64,000 nt of DNA from Hominisplanchenecus faecis. GTDB lineage: Bacteria; Bacillota; Clostridia; Lachnospirales; Lachnospiraceae. The notes beneath the pieces were generated by a model. It had not been told where the DNA came from and searched no databases. It worked only from the letters and a program-made list of their open reading frames with translations. The DNA is taken from contig NZ_JAJEQE010000001.1 of NCBI RefSeq assembly GCF_020687205.1, positions 62,001 through 126,000 on the forward strand, read 5' to 3'. Within the stretch, counting starts at the first letter, position 1, and every line of letters begins with the position of its first letter. The position numbers and the translations under genes are program-made. Shown in pieces: positions 25,514-33,383 of the stretch.

Positions 25514-27113
25514 CTCTATAATCTCCTCGTTTTTCCTGTGCCATCTGTACTAACACTTTTTTATCTACTTTTCCCACACTGGTCAACGGCCATTTTTCTA
25601 TAATCTCTACCTGATCCGGCAGTTTATAAGACGCAACACCAATTTCTTTCAAAAACTGGTGTACAGCCTGTACATCCAGCGCATTTCCTTTTTCCGTCAA
25701 AATAAACGCACATATCCGGTTTCCTAATGTCTCATCCGGCACGCCTACAACAGCGGCTTCCTTAATGTCTGAGTGTTTACACAAATATGCTTCTATTTCC
25801 GCAGGCATGATCTTTTCTCCTGCCCTGTTAATCTGTTCTTTGATTCTTCCTCCCATGCGGAGGTGCCCCTTTCCCGTCCACATGGCTTTGTCCCCCGTCC
25901 GGTAGAAGCCATCTTCTGTAAAACTTGTCCTATTGGTTTCTTCCGCCATATAATATCCGTCAATCGTATAAGGCCCTCTCGACAACAATTCTCCAAAAAC
26001 TCCTGTCGGTACTTCCTCATCGTTTTCATCTACGATTTTTACTTCATCTGCAGGAGATACCGGAGTGCCCTGACATCTTGCTATTACGGTCACATCATCA
26101 TCCGGGCTGGTAAAAGATAGAAGCCCCTCCGCAGTCCCAAACACCTGCATCAGTGTACACGGCCATTCTTCTATAATCTTATCTGCAAGGGAGTCTTCAA
26201 GCATCGCTCCTCCCACCTGTAAAATCTTCAGGCTGGAAATATCATAGTCCTCATCGTATTCCAGCATTTCCATACACACCGTAACCATGGCCGGAACTAG
26301 GGCTGTAATGGTTACTTTCTCCTCAGTAATCGCCGTCAGGATATCATCCGGACTGGTTGTTGGCGCCAATACAACTTTTCCTCCTATATCAAAGGTTCCC
26401 AACAACCCCGGACAGCAAAGTGGAAAATTATGCGCTACCGGAAGCGCCGCAAGATAAACACTGCTTTCATCCAACTGACAGCGCTTTGCTGACATTCTTG
26501 CATTGTACATATAGTCTGTATGGGTTCGGGGAATCAGCTTGGGAACACCGGTCGTACCGCCAGACAACAGCAATACTGCCGTGCTATAACTGTCTACTTC
26601 CGGAAATACTCCCTGTCTCTCTGTTTCCGCCTCATACCATGCTCCCCTTTGCGTTCCATCTACAAAAACATTTTGTATGCACGGGAATTTTTTCTGCATA
26701 GCCATTGCCATTTCCACATAATAAAAACCCAGGTATCTTTCAGCTACAATGTATGCTGACGGCTTTGCAAGCGCTATGATTCCTTCTAATTCTGTTTCTC
26801 TGTGGGCTGGCAACATCATAATCGGTACTGCCCCAATCTTTGCAAGAGCAAAGAGAACCACGACAAATGAAATCCGGTTCGGTAACTGCACCAGAACTTT
26901 ATCTCCTTTTTGAATCCCCTTCTCCATAAAATATTGGCCTGTACCGATTGCTTTCTGATTCAATTCCGAATAGGTAATTTCCTCCTCGCTGTCTGTGACC
27001 GCTATCCTGTTTCCATATCGTATTGCCCATTTATCAAGTTGCATTCCTAGGCTTAACTTTTCCCAGCCTTCTAGATTTTCATATTGTGCCATATTCTTTT
27101 TGTAGCCTGCCAT
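25500..27113 (-). CDS. Aryl-acid AMP ligase, salicylate-type (YbtE/PchD/DhbE family)
   Basis: 537 residues, stand-alone adenylation enzyme that activates an aryl acid and loads the aryl carrier domain. Core motifs: LLLSGGTTGVPKLIPRTH, VFGTAEGLLSF, YRTGDKAMW and the C-terminal SVGKVDKKVL with the catalytic lysine. The specificity loop reads AHNFPLCCPG. In this family the position equivalent to DhbE Ser240 is Ser for dihydroxybenzoate and Cys for salicylate; here it is Cys. The equivalent of Val337 is Leu (AEGLL), also salicylate-like. ATG 27113 has GGAAGG upstream, and the 3' end overlaps the NRPS start by 14 bases. No salicylate synthase is in the window. Confidence 0.9.
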   Translation of the reverse strand: MAGYKKNMAQYENLEGWEKLSLGMQLDKWAIRYGNRIAVTDSEEEITYSELNQKAIGTGQYFMEKGIQKGDKVLVQLPNRISFVVVLFALAKIGAVPIMMLPAHRETELEGIIALAKPSAYIVAERYLGFYYVEMAMAMQKKFPCIQNVFVDGTQRGAWYEAETERQGVFPEVDSYSTAVLLLSGGTTGVPKLIPRTHTDYMYNARMSAKRCQLDESSVYLAALPVAHNFPLCCPGLLGTFDIGGKVVLAPTTSPDDILTAITEEKVTITALVPAMVTVCMEMLEYDEDYDISSLKILQVGGAMLEDSLADKIIEEWPCTLMQVFGTAEGLLSFTSPDDDVTVIARCQGTPVSPADEVKIVDENDEEVPTGVFGELLSRGPYTIDGYYMAEETNRTSFTEDGFYRTGDKAMWTGKGHLRMGGRIKEQINRAGEKIMPAEIEAYLCKHSDIKEAAVVGVPDETLGNRICAFILTEKGNALDVQAVHQFLKEIGVASYKLPDQVEIIEKWPLTSVGKVDKKVLVQMAQEKRGDYRDGIQ

Positions 27114-27119
27114 TTTGTA

Positions 27120-27806
27120 TTACCTTCCTTTCTCCTGTACCGCCGCATATGCGGCATAATCTTTTATCAGAATCGGATATAATTTCCATCCAGATTTTAC
27201 TTTTCCATTTTCTATAATCCTGTTCCCCCTGACAGAAAAGAAGCCCATTCCCCGATTTAAGCCGATTCCCAACGCTTTGAGATATGCCTCTTTTGCTGCC
27301 CAGTAATGATAGAACCGTTCGGAATTTCCCGCTTCCCGGATTTCCGCCGCTTCTTCTGTTGCAAAAAACTTTTCGGCAATTTCCATATATTCAGGAATTT
27401 CTCCTATTTTCTGCACATCGATTCCCACAGCCTGTTGGCAAGCAAATATTGTCAGTACCCATTCTCCAGAATGCGAAAGGTTAAATGTGATTTCCTTTTG
27501 TCCAGGCGGCGCTTTCCAGTACAGTTTCCCGTATTTTCCTTTTCTCAAAACAATCTTGTCCACGCCTGAATATTCTTTCAATAACATTCTCACAGCAATC
27601 TTTCCTGTAAGGTAACGCATCTGATCTTCATAAAAATGATAATGTTTCACTTTCTGGTATTCTTCCTTTTCCAAAAGAGGCTTATGCCACTCCCAAAATG
27701 TTTCCAGTTCTCTCCATCGGAGTTTCCAGATGTGTACCTCCCCTGTATGCAGTTCCAGCTTTCCCATATGCATAAGTTCCCGGTTTCCGTATGATTCAAT
27801 TTTCAT
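27120..27806 (-). CDS. Sfp-type 4'-phosphopantetheinyl transferase
   Basis: About 228 residues. It activates carrier domains of the NRPSs by transferring phosphopantetheine from CoA. Diagnostic motifs: GIDVQKIGEI (Mg-binding Asp), FFATEEAAEI and YHYWAAKEAYLKALGIGL (F..E and WxxKExxxK). ATG 27806 overlaps the end of the thioesterase gene by 11 bases. A longer frame to 27887 lacks a ribosome site, and ATG 27767 is another option. Presence of a dedicated transferase makes the locus self-sufficient after transfer. Confidence 0.88.
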   Translation of the reverse strand: MKIESYGNRELMHMGKLELHTGEVHIWKLRWRELETFWEWHKPLLEKEEYQKVKHYHFYEDQMRYLTGKIAVRMLLKEYSGVDKIVLRKGKYGKLYWKAPPGQKEITFNLSHSGEWVLTIFACQQAVGIDVQKIGEIPEYMEIAEKFFATEEAAEIREAGNSERFYHYWAAKEAYLKALGIGLNRGMGFFSVRGNRIIENGKVKSGWKLYPILIKDYAAYAAVQEKGR

Positions 27807-28542
27807 CTGGAACACCCAGAAGGCATTTCTGTACTTCTGACAGGACATCTTCTTCCTGTTCCCGGATGTAAAAATGCCCACCTTCAAACATATGGCAGTG
27901 GAAAGCCCTCTTTGTATATTTTCTCCACTCTTTCATCGCTTCTTCATCTGCTTCGCGGTCTTTCCGTCCTCCAAATGCTTCAATCGGGCTTTGCAAGACA
28001 GTAAGTTTCTTATCATGATAGGTTTCGTCCATCGTAAAATCAGCCCGCAGCATAGGCAAAAAGAAATCCAGAAGTTCCTGATTCTCCAGTATTTCCTTTG
28101 GTGTCCCTTCGAATCTTCCGAGCGCTTTTTTAAATTCATCGTCAGGAAGATGATAGATTGGATTTCGTTCTGGGATACTTGGGATACGGCTTCCGGACAC
28201 CAAAAAACATTGGGCTGTCTTTCCTCTCTTTTCCAGTCTTTTTTCTAACTCATAGGCAATCTTTCCGCCCATACTGTGTCCCCAAAATGCATATGGTCCC
28301 CGTATGCATTTCCATATAGTTTCTTCCAATTCATCCAGCATATCTGTCATATTGTTATATGGCTTCTCCATAATCCTCTCTTCCCTTCCTGGAAGTTGAA
28401 TCGGACAAACGGTTACTTTGTCTTTCATTTTTTGAACCCAAGAGTTGTATGCAGACGCTCCTCCTCCAGCAAAGGGAAAACAAAATAACGTAGCCCTATC
28501 TGGACGTATTTGATTATAATTTTTTACTAATTTAATGTTCAT
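27796..28542 (-). CDS. Type II thioesterase (GrsT/YbtT-like)
   Basis: About 248 residues, alpha/beta hydrolase that clears misloaded carrier domains. Features: N-terminal FCFPFAGGGASAYNSW, PIQLPGREERI, and nucleophile elbow FWGHSMGGKIAYELE with a normal serine. The C-terminal His motif is FEGGHFYIREQ. ATG 28542 is preferred, with AGGAG seven bases upstream; GTG 28548 is possible. First gene of the biosynthetic operon, preceded by the promoter region. Confidence 0.9.
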   Translation of the reverse strand: MNIKLVKNYNQIRPDRATLFCFPFAGGGASAYNSWVQKMKDKVTVCPIQLPGREERIMEKPYNNMTDMLDELEETIWKCIRGPYAFWGHSMGGKIAYELEKRLEKRGKTAQCFLVSGSRIPSIPERNPIYHLPDDEFKKALGRFEGTPKEILENQELLDFFLPMLRADFTMDETYHDKKLTVLQSPIEAFGGRKDREADEEAMKEWRKYTKRAFHCHMFEGGHFYIREQEEDVLSEVQKCLLGVPDEN

Positions 28543-28548
28543 CGGCAC

Positions 28549-28760
28549 TCCTTATTCAATAATCTTTCATATTAACAATCAGCATGTTCGAAGCAGCTAA
28601 TTTTAATTAGTTTTTTCTAGCCTATGTATAAAATATATATATGCAAATTCCTTTCTTCAATTATTTATAGACTAACTGTTGACATAATCATGCCTCGGCT
28701 CTTTTAGTTAGTCGCAACTTACTTTATTATATCATCATTTTTCCGAACTATCAATATGCT
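28549..28760 (-). promoter_or_regulatory. Promoter/operator region of the NRPS operon
   Basis: On the minus strand, TTGAAG-N17-TATATT (about 28634-28662) is a plausible sigma-A promoter. A perfect 8-base inverted repeat GACTAACT (28670-28677) / AGTTAGTC (28706-28713) lies just upstream of the -35. CTAATT-TT-AATTAG near 28599 lies between the promoter and the first gene. The half-site TTAGT/ACTAA resembles the CTAAC/GTTAG elements at the transporter operons, but in everted, widely spaced order, as for AraC-type (YbtA) sites. Confidence 0.45.
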
Positions 28761-28854
28761 TTCTAATTATTCCAGCCTAATTCGGGATAAGATTTCCGTT
28801 TTTTTATATTTTAAATTGTTCTCAAATTTCCATCCGATTTGGCTTTATATTAGA

Positions 28855-29093
28855 TGCCACTCTTCCAGAGCAAGTTTCGCAACGTAGCACAATAACCCTT
28901 TCCGGGCTATTGACCACTTGCAACTTGATGGGGATTTCGTTTCCCCATACCCTCGCCCACAATCACAGATATGTGTATTGGTTTCCATTTACATGGTCAC
29001 AGTGCGATAATTTTTCATCACTCACTTTCCCAGCAGGCTACGAAATTTGGATTTTCTTATGAAACCACTACCACGTAAGAAAGGAAGTTATCA
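28855..29093 (+). other. Probable origin of transfer (oriT)
   Basis: Intergenic DNA directly upstream of the MobC and relaxase genes. It has two inverted repeats: CAATAACCC (28890-28898) / GGGCTATTG (28904-28912), and ATGGGGA (28928-28934) / TCCCCAT (28942-28948). Position and repeat pairing are typical of MOBP-type oriT. The nic site cannot be assigned by eye. Confidence 0.6.
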
Positions 29094-29471
29094 ATGACAA
29101 GACCTAAGAAAGAGGAAACTCTTGCAAAAACTAAAGATGTGCATTTACGCATGAATGAAACTGAATATGATCTTCTTGCAGAAAGAGCCAAGGCTAACCG
29201 CATGACGGTTTCTGATTTTGTCCGAAGTGCCCTGGACAACCAGAAAGTCATCATCAAATACGAAATTACCGCAGATGTCCCCGAAATAAAAAAACTTATT
29301 AGCGAGTTTGGTAAGATTGGCAGCAACTTAAATCAGATTGCCCGGTATTTTAACCAGGGTGGAATTATCTCCACTGAAATGAAAAATGAAATCAGAAAGT
29401 CCCTTCGGGATATTTATGAAATGAAGTATGAAGTGATGAAAATGGCAGGTGATTTCCGTGGCAGTAATTAA
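29094..29471 (+). CDS. MobC-like relaxosome accessory protein
   Basis: 125 residues. Ribbon-helix-helix N-terminus (KDVHLRMNETEYDLLAERAKANRMTVSDFVRSAL) followed by the MobC signature LISEFGKIGSNLNQIARYFNQGG. It binds oriT and helps the relaxase. AAGGAAG upstream of ATG 29094. The 3' end overlaps the relaxase start. Confidence 0.9.
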   Translation: MTRPKKEETLAKTKDVHLRMNETEYDLLAERAKANRMTVSDFVRSALDNQKVIIKYEITADVPEIKKLISEFGKIGSNLNQIARYFNQGGIISTEMKNEIRKSLRDIYEMKYEVMKMAGDFRGSN

Positions 29472-31104
29472 ACATATCGCAAGCAAAAACTCTGACTATG
29501 GAGAATCGGAACGGTATCTTATCTTCCAACACAACGAGTATACCCGAAAACCGATTCTTGATGAAGAAGGGCATATGATATTGAGAGAAGAATGTTATCT
29601 GGACGGTCTGAACTGTGATCCATTCACTTTTGCATCGGAATGTCAGGAACTGAACAGCTACTACCACAAGAACAAAAACTTCAATGAGATAAAATCCCAT
29701 CACTATATCATTAGCTTCGACCCGAAAGACAGAGATGAATGTGGATTGACCGGTGAACGTGCCCAGCAACTCGGATTGACTTTTGCAAAGAAAAACTTTC
29801 CTGGTCATCAGGCTTTAGTCTGCACTCATACCGATGGTCATAACGAAAGTGGAAATATCCATGTACACATCGTAATCAACAGTCTCCGTAAATATGACAT
29901 ACCACAAGAACCCTATATGGAATTTGACTGTGAAGCAAAAGCCGGATACAAGCACCATCTAAGCACAGCATACCTTATCCATTTAAAACAGGAAGTTATG
30001 GATATGTGTAAAAAAGAAGGACTACATCAGGTTGATCTGCTCACTCCTGCTGAAAGAAAAATCACAGAAAAAGAATATTGGGCACAACGCCGGGGACAGG
30101 AAAAACTCGATAAGTTAAATCAGAAAATGAAAGAAGATGGAATCACTCCAAAGGGAACTCGTTACCAGACAGAGAAACAATTTCTTCGTGACGCTATTGA
30201 TGATGCTGCAAGTACCGCCCGATCACCAGAAGAATTTTCAAAAATCCTTGATGAAAAATATCACATTATCTTCAAAATCAGTCGAAACCGGTACAGCTAT
30301 CTTCACCCTGGCAGAAAAAAATATATCACTGGAAGAAATCTTGGAACCAGATACACAGAAGATTTTCTCTTGAAAACATTTGAGGAAAACACAAAATCCC
30401 ATAAAGAACAGAAAGAAGAAATTCTGGAACAGCAAACTCCGAATACTTCCACAGATTCGCCAACTGTTCCTTTCTCCGATACTTCTGCTATCCCTGCACC
30501 ATTCATTTTCATAAAATCAGATCTCCGGCTTGTCATAGATCTGCAAACCTGTATTAAAGCACAGCAGAGCGAAGCCTATGCTCAAAAAGTAAAGCTCACC
30601 AATTTAAAGCAGATGGCTCAGACTGTTGCCTACATACAGGAACATGGCTATGATTCTCTTGATGATTTCCATGCAACACTCGATCAAGCATCAGACCAGA
30701 CCAGTGCTTCCAGAAAATCTTTAAAAGATACTGAACAGCAACTTAAAGATATGAATGAGCAGATTCATTTTACCGGACAATATCTGGCATATAAAAATGT
30801 GTACGCAGATTATCGCAAAAGCCGAAACAAGGAGAAATTTTATGAAGAACACCAGGCAGAACTTTCCCTGTATGACACAGCTCTCCGAACACTCAAAGAA
30901 AAATCTGGCGGGAATAAATTGCCTTCCATGAAAGCTCTATATGCTGAAAAGGACCGGCTTGTTGAATTGAGGAATAGACAGCGTGAAGATTTTTTTAATC
31001 ACCGGGATTATGAACGGGAACTTCGCACTGTGTCTGCTAATATTGATATGATTCTTAAGAAGAATTACGAGCAACTACATGATAGAAAAGAGCCAAATTT
31101 ATAG
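29458..31104 (+). CDS. Relaxase/mobilization nuclease (MOBP-type, VirD2-like)
   Basis: About 548 residues. It nicks oriT and stays covalently attached to the transferred strand. The start is probably GTG 29458 (reading AVIKHIASKNSDY); ATG 29449 is in frame. Early motif YLIFQHNEYTRKP contains a candidate catalytic Tyr region. The metal-binding histidine triad is in CTHTDGHNESGNIHVHIVINS. The C-terminal half (~330-550) is charged and coiled-coil-like. Only MobC and relaxase are on the plus strand in this part, opposite the transfer genes, as in Tn1549 relatives. Confidence 0.92.
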   Translation: MAVIKHIASKNSDYGESERYLIFQHNEYTRKPILDEEGHMILREECYLDGLNCDPFTFASECQELNSYYHKNKNFNEIKSHHYIISFDPKDRDECGLTGERAQQLGLTFAKKNFPGHQALVCTHTDGHNESGNIHVHIVINSLRKYDIPQEPYMEFDCEAKAGYKHHLSTAYLIHLKQEVMDMCKKEGLHQVDLLTPAERKITEKEYWAQRRGQEKLDKLNQKMKEDGITPKGTRYQTEKQFLRDAIDDAASTARSPEEFSKILDEKYHIIFKISRNRYSYLHPGRKKYITGRNLGTRYTEDFLLKTFEENTKSHKEQKEEILEQQTPNTSTDSPTVPFSDTSAIPAPFIFIKSDLRLVIDLQTCIKAQQSEAYAQKVKLTNLKQMAQTVAYIQEHGYDSLDDFHATLDQASDQTSASRKSLKDTEQQLKDMNEQIHFTGQYLAYKNVYADYRKSRNKEKFYEEHQAELSLYDTALRTLKEKSGGNKLPSMKALYAEKDRLVELRNRQREDFFNHRDYERELRTVSANIDMILKKNYEQLHDRKEPNL

Positions 31105-31114
31105 AGACACATTA

Positions 31115-31145
31115 AAAGGGACAGATTGTTCCTCTGTCCCTAAAA
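31115..31145 (-). terminator. Terminator hairpin between Abi gene and relaxase
   Basis: GGGACAGA (31118-31125) pairs with TCTGTCCC (31133-31140). TTTT follows on the minus strand, so it ends the Abi transcript and may also stop the convergent relaxase transcript. Confidence 0.7.
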
Positions 31146-31153
31146 ATATATCT

Positions 31154-32071
31154 CTATTTTTCTAACTGCTCATACCAATCTTCTGGAAACCCTATATGTC
31201 TCAATGATATATCATTCTCATATTCTTCTACAATAGCTTTTAATTCTATCAAGACTTTGTTGATCCATTCTTTTTTATTTGGATATAATAATTTTAATAC
31301 AAGTATTTGTGAAAACAATTTTCTGTTTGGTGACATTTCTAATTCCCTTGGCATTTTGGGTAATGCGGGAAATGACCAATAATACAGCCTTGAATAATGT
31401 GCACAACGGTTTCTTAAATCAGTGATGCAACGTAACCAGCTTTTTAAACAGGCCACTGATGTACCATATAATTCTTTTGCTAAATATTTCTGGTCACCAG
31501 ACTGCAAATCCGCATAAAAGTAGGACAACATTCCCATTGAAAAAAATTCAACAATAACCCATATAGGAAAATTTCCGCCATACTTTTCTTTATGGTGCTG
31601 AACTACTGATGTACTTTTATTTTCCTCTATACATACATTTAACAGTTTCACGAACTTTTCATGATTGTGCCTGTCATTGTAAATAGCCCCATCCATATAT
31701 CCTAAAGCCCCATGAACATGTCCACTGTAATAGGCTAATTGCGTTCTTAAATATAATTCAACTTTTTCTATATAATTAAATAATACACCACGCAATCTAC
31801 TGTCAAATTCATAGATTCTTTGAATTCTGTGAAAGTTTATATTTGAAAAATACGTCCCATCCTTTTTTCTAAACGGAAGGAAATAAGCAGATAATCTATA
31901 ATAATTCGCCTGTTTTAAAAATCCGATACATTCTGTATCATTATCTATAATAAAACCCTTTTCTTTAATAATTTCGACTTGTTGAGCAAAGGTTTTCGGT
32001 TGTTTCATTACCTGTACAGTTGCTTCATTATTTTGCAACTTTTCATTTTTAGTTTCACTTGTATTCACCAT
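31154..32071 (-). CDS. Abi_2 family (AbiD/AbiF-like) abortive infection protein
   Basis: 305 residues. The N-terminal pattern PKTFAQQVEIIKEKGFIIDN and NYYRLSAYFLPF is typical of Abi_2 proteins. The C-terminal HEPN-type RNase motif is CITDLRNRCAHYSRLYYW (R-N-x3-H near residue 225). In lactococcal systems such proteins abort phage infection. It sits as cargo between the mobilization and transfer genes, convergent with the relaxase and with its own terminator. GGAG lies upstream of ATG 32071. A stand-alone defence gene carried by the ICE. Confidence 0.85.
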   Translation of the reverse strand: MVNTSETKNEKLQNNEATVQVMKQPKTFAQQVEIIKEKGFIIDNDTECIGFLKQANYYRLSAYFLPFRKKDGTYFSNINFHRIQRIYEFDSRLRGVLFNYIEKVELYLRTQLAYYSGHVHGALGYMDGAIYNDRHNHEKFVKLLNVCIEENKSTSVVQHHKEKYGGNFPIWVIVEFFSMGMLSYFYADLQSGDQKYLAKELYGTSVACLKSWLRCITDLRNRCAHYSRLYYWSFPALPKMPRELEMSPNRKLFSQILVLKLLYPNKKEWINKVLIELKAIVEEYENDISLRHIGFPEDWYEQLEK

Positions 32072-32220
32072 TATTTCTCCAAAAATAAAAATGTCTCCCC
32101 ATGGGACACATCACTTGCGTGAGAGGTGCGGGGAGTCCTGTTAGTGTTATGATATGATATTTGAGAGAAAAAATCAACCATTTTTTATATATTGCCCTCA
32201 AAAATTCCGGCAAGACTTTT

Positions 32221-33135
32221 TTACTTCTTCTTCCTTTCCATCTCTTCTTCCATCGCCTTCTGTTGCTGTGGCTGTCCTTTCCCTTGACTGGCTATCTTCT
32301 TCTGATGATTTCGGAGCCGTTTAAGTACCGATCTCCGTGGAGCGTTCTTATCCTTTTTCTTTGGAGTGTTATTCATCAGTCCGTCAATCATATTATAGTT
32401 GGCTTCTTCTGCCATCTCTGCACTGCGAAGATATTCTCCATTATCCATAACCTTCTGCCAGTTTGCCAGCTCTGGTTTCTTCTTTTGTGTTTCTCCAGAT
32501 TGTGTCTGTCCGGTCTGGGCTTGTGCCTGCATTTCCTGTTGTTTTTGCTGTGCCTGCTCTGCCTGTTGCTGCATGAAATTCTGGATGTTCCGTCTGGCTT
32601 CTTCATCAAAGCCGTTGTAACAGTCATTCATAACTACGGTACCTTCTTCACTGAGAATCACATAGGCTGCTCTTGTCCCATACTCCTCATGTTCCATCAG
32701 AAACCATTTCTTTTCGTTCATCAGGATATAATCCTGTGCAAGCCATGTCCCTTTCTTTCCTTCGATTTCGTACCCGATCGTATCAATGGAAAGTCTGGTA
32801 TCGGAAGAACTTTTGATTGTGAGAAATTCCGGAATGATGATAAAACCATCTTTGTTGACATAGTAAGCTGTGGTTTTTCCATCATCGGTAATGATGATCA
32901 CATCGCTGCAACCGATGGAATGACCTTTGAAGTTCTTCGGTCGTTGCTTCTGTAAACGGAGTTTAATATCAGCCGGAGTTTCCCCCGGCTGGATTCTTCC
33001 AATGTACACCTGCTGATAGTTTTCTATCTGGACTGTTCTTCCTTCGCTTTTCAGTTTCTCGTAAGAACGGAAACGCACATCCCGGTACTCTGGGGTATCT
33101 TTTACCTGATATACTGCACACTGACTTGTACTCAT
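32221..33135 (-). CDS. YodL/DUF4316-domain ICE protein
   Basis: 304 residues. The N-terminal YodL-like domain (VYQVKDTPEYRDVRFRSYEKL ... KGHSIGCSDVIII) is followed by a DUF4316-like segment with Gln-rich linker (~190-225) and a basic tail. Proteins of this type are encoded in Tn1549-family transfer modules, and related segments recur inside the large ArdC-like protein upstream. Start overlaps the preceding stop (ATGA). Function unknown. Confidence 0.75.
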   Translation of the reverse strand: MSTSQCAVYQVKDTPEYRDVRFRSYEKLKSEGRTVQIENYQQVYIGRIQPGETPADIKLRLQKQRPKNFKGHSIGCSDVIIITDDGKTTAYYVNKDGFIIIPEFLTIKSSSDTRLSIDTIGYEIEGKKGTWLAQDYILMNEKKWFLMEHEEYGTRAAYVILSEEGTVVMNDCYNGFDEEARRNIQNFMQQQAEQAQQKQQEMQAQAQTGQTQSGETQKKKPELANWQKVMDNGEYLRSAEMAEEANYNMIDGLMNNTPKKKDKNAPRRSVLKRLRNHQKKIASQGKGQPQQQKAMEEEMERKKK

Positions 33136-33383
33136 TCTTCGTCCTCCTCTTCCAGTTCCATTTTATATTCTTCCAGATCCATAAGAAAAACTTCATATCC
33201 TTCATCGCTCATACAGAACAGTTTTCTTATGGTATTGCAGACAAGCCCGATCATATCTGCATCGCCTTTCAGAAAAGGAATGATATGATCGATTGCCTCC
33301 ATCGTGTCATTTCTGTTTCCTTTATCAAACATTGCTGTTACTAAACATTCATCCGCATCAAAGTTCATCGCCAAATCCATCAT
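33132..33383 (-). CDS. Small acidic ICE protein of unknown function
   Basis: 83 residues, strongly acidic, C-terminus EEEDEE. Overlaps its neighbours by four bases on both sides (ATGA), so translational coupling is likely. I recognise it only as a conserved companion of the YodL protein in Tn1549-like modules; no domain can be named. Confidence 0.7.
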   Translation of the reverse strand: MMDLAMNFDADECLVTAMFDKGNRNDTMEAIDHIIPFLKGDADMIGLVCNTIRKLFCMSDEGYEVFLMDLEEYKMELEEEDEE

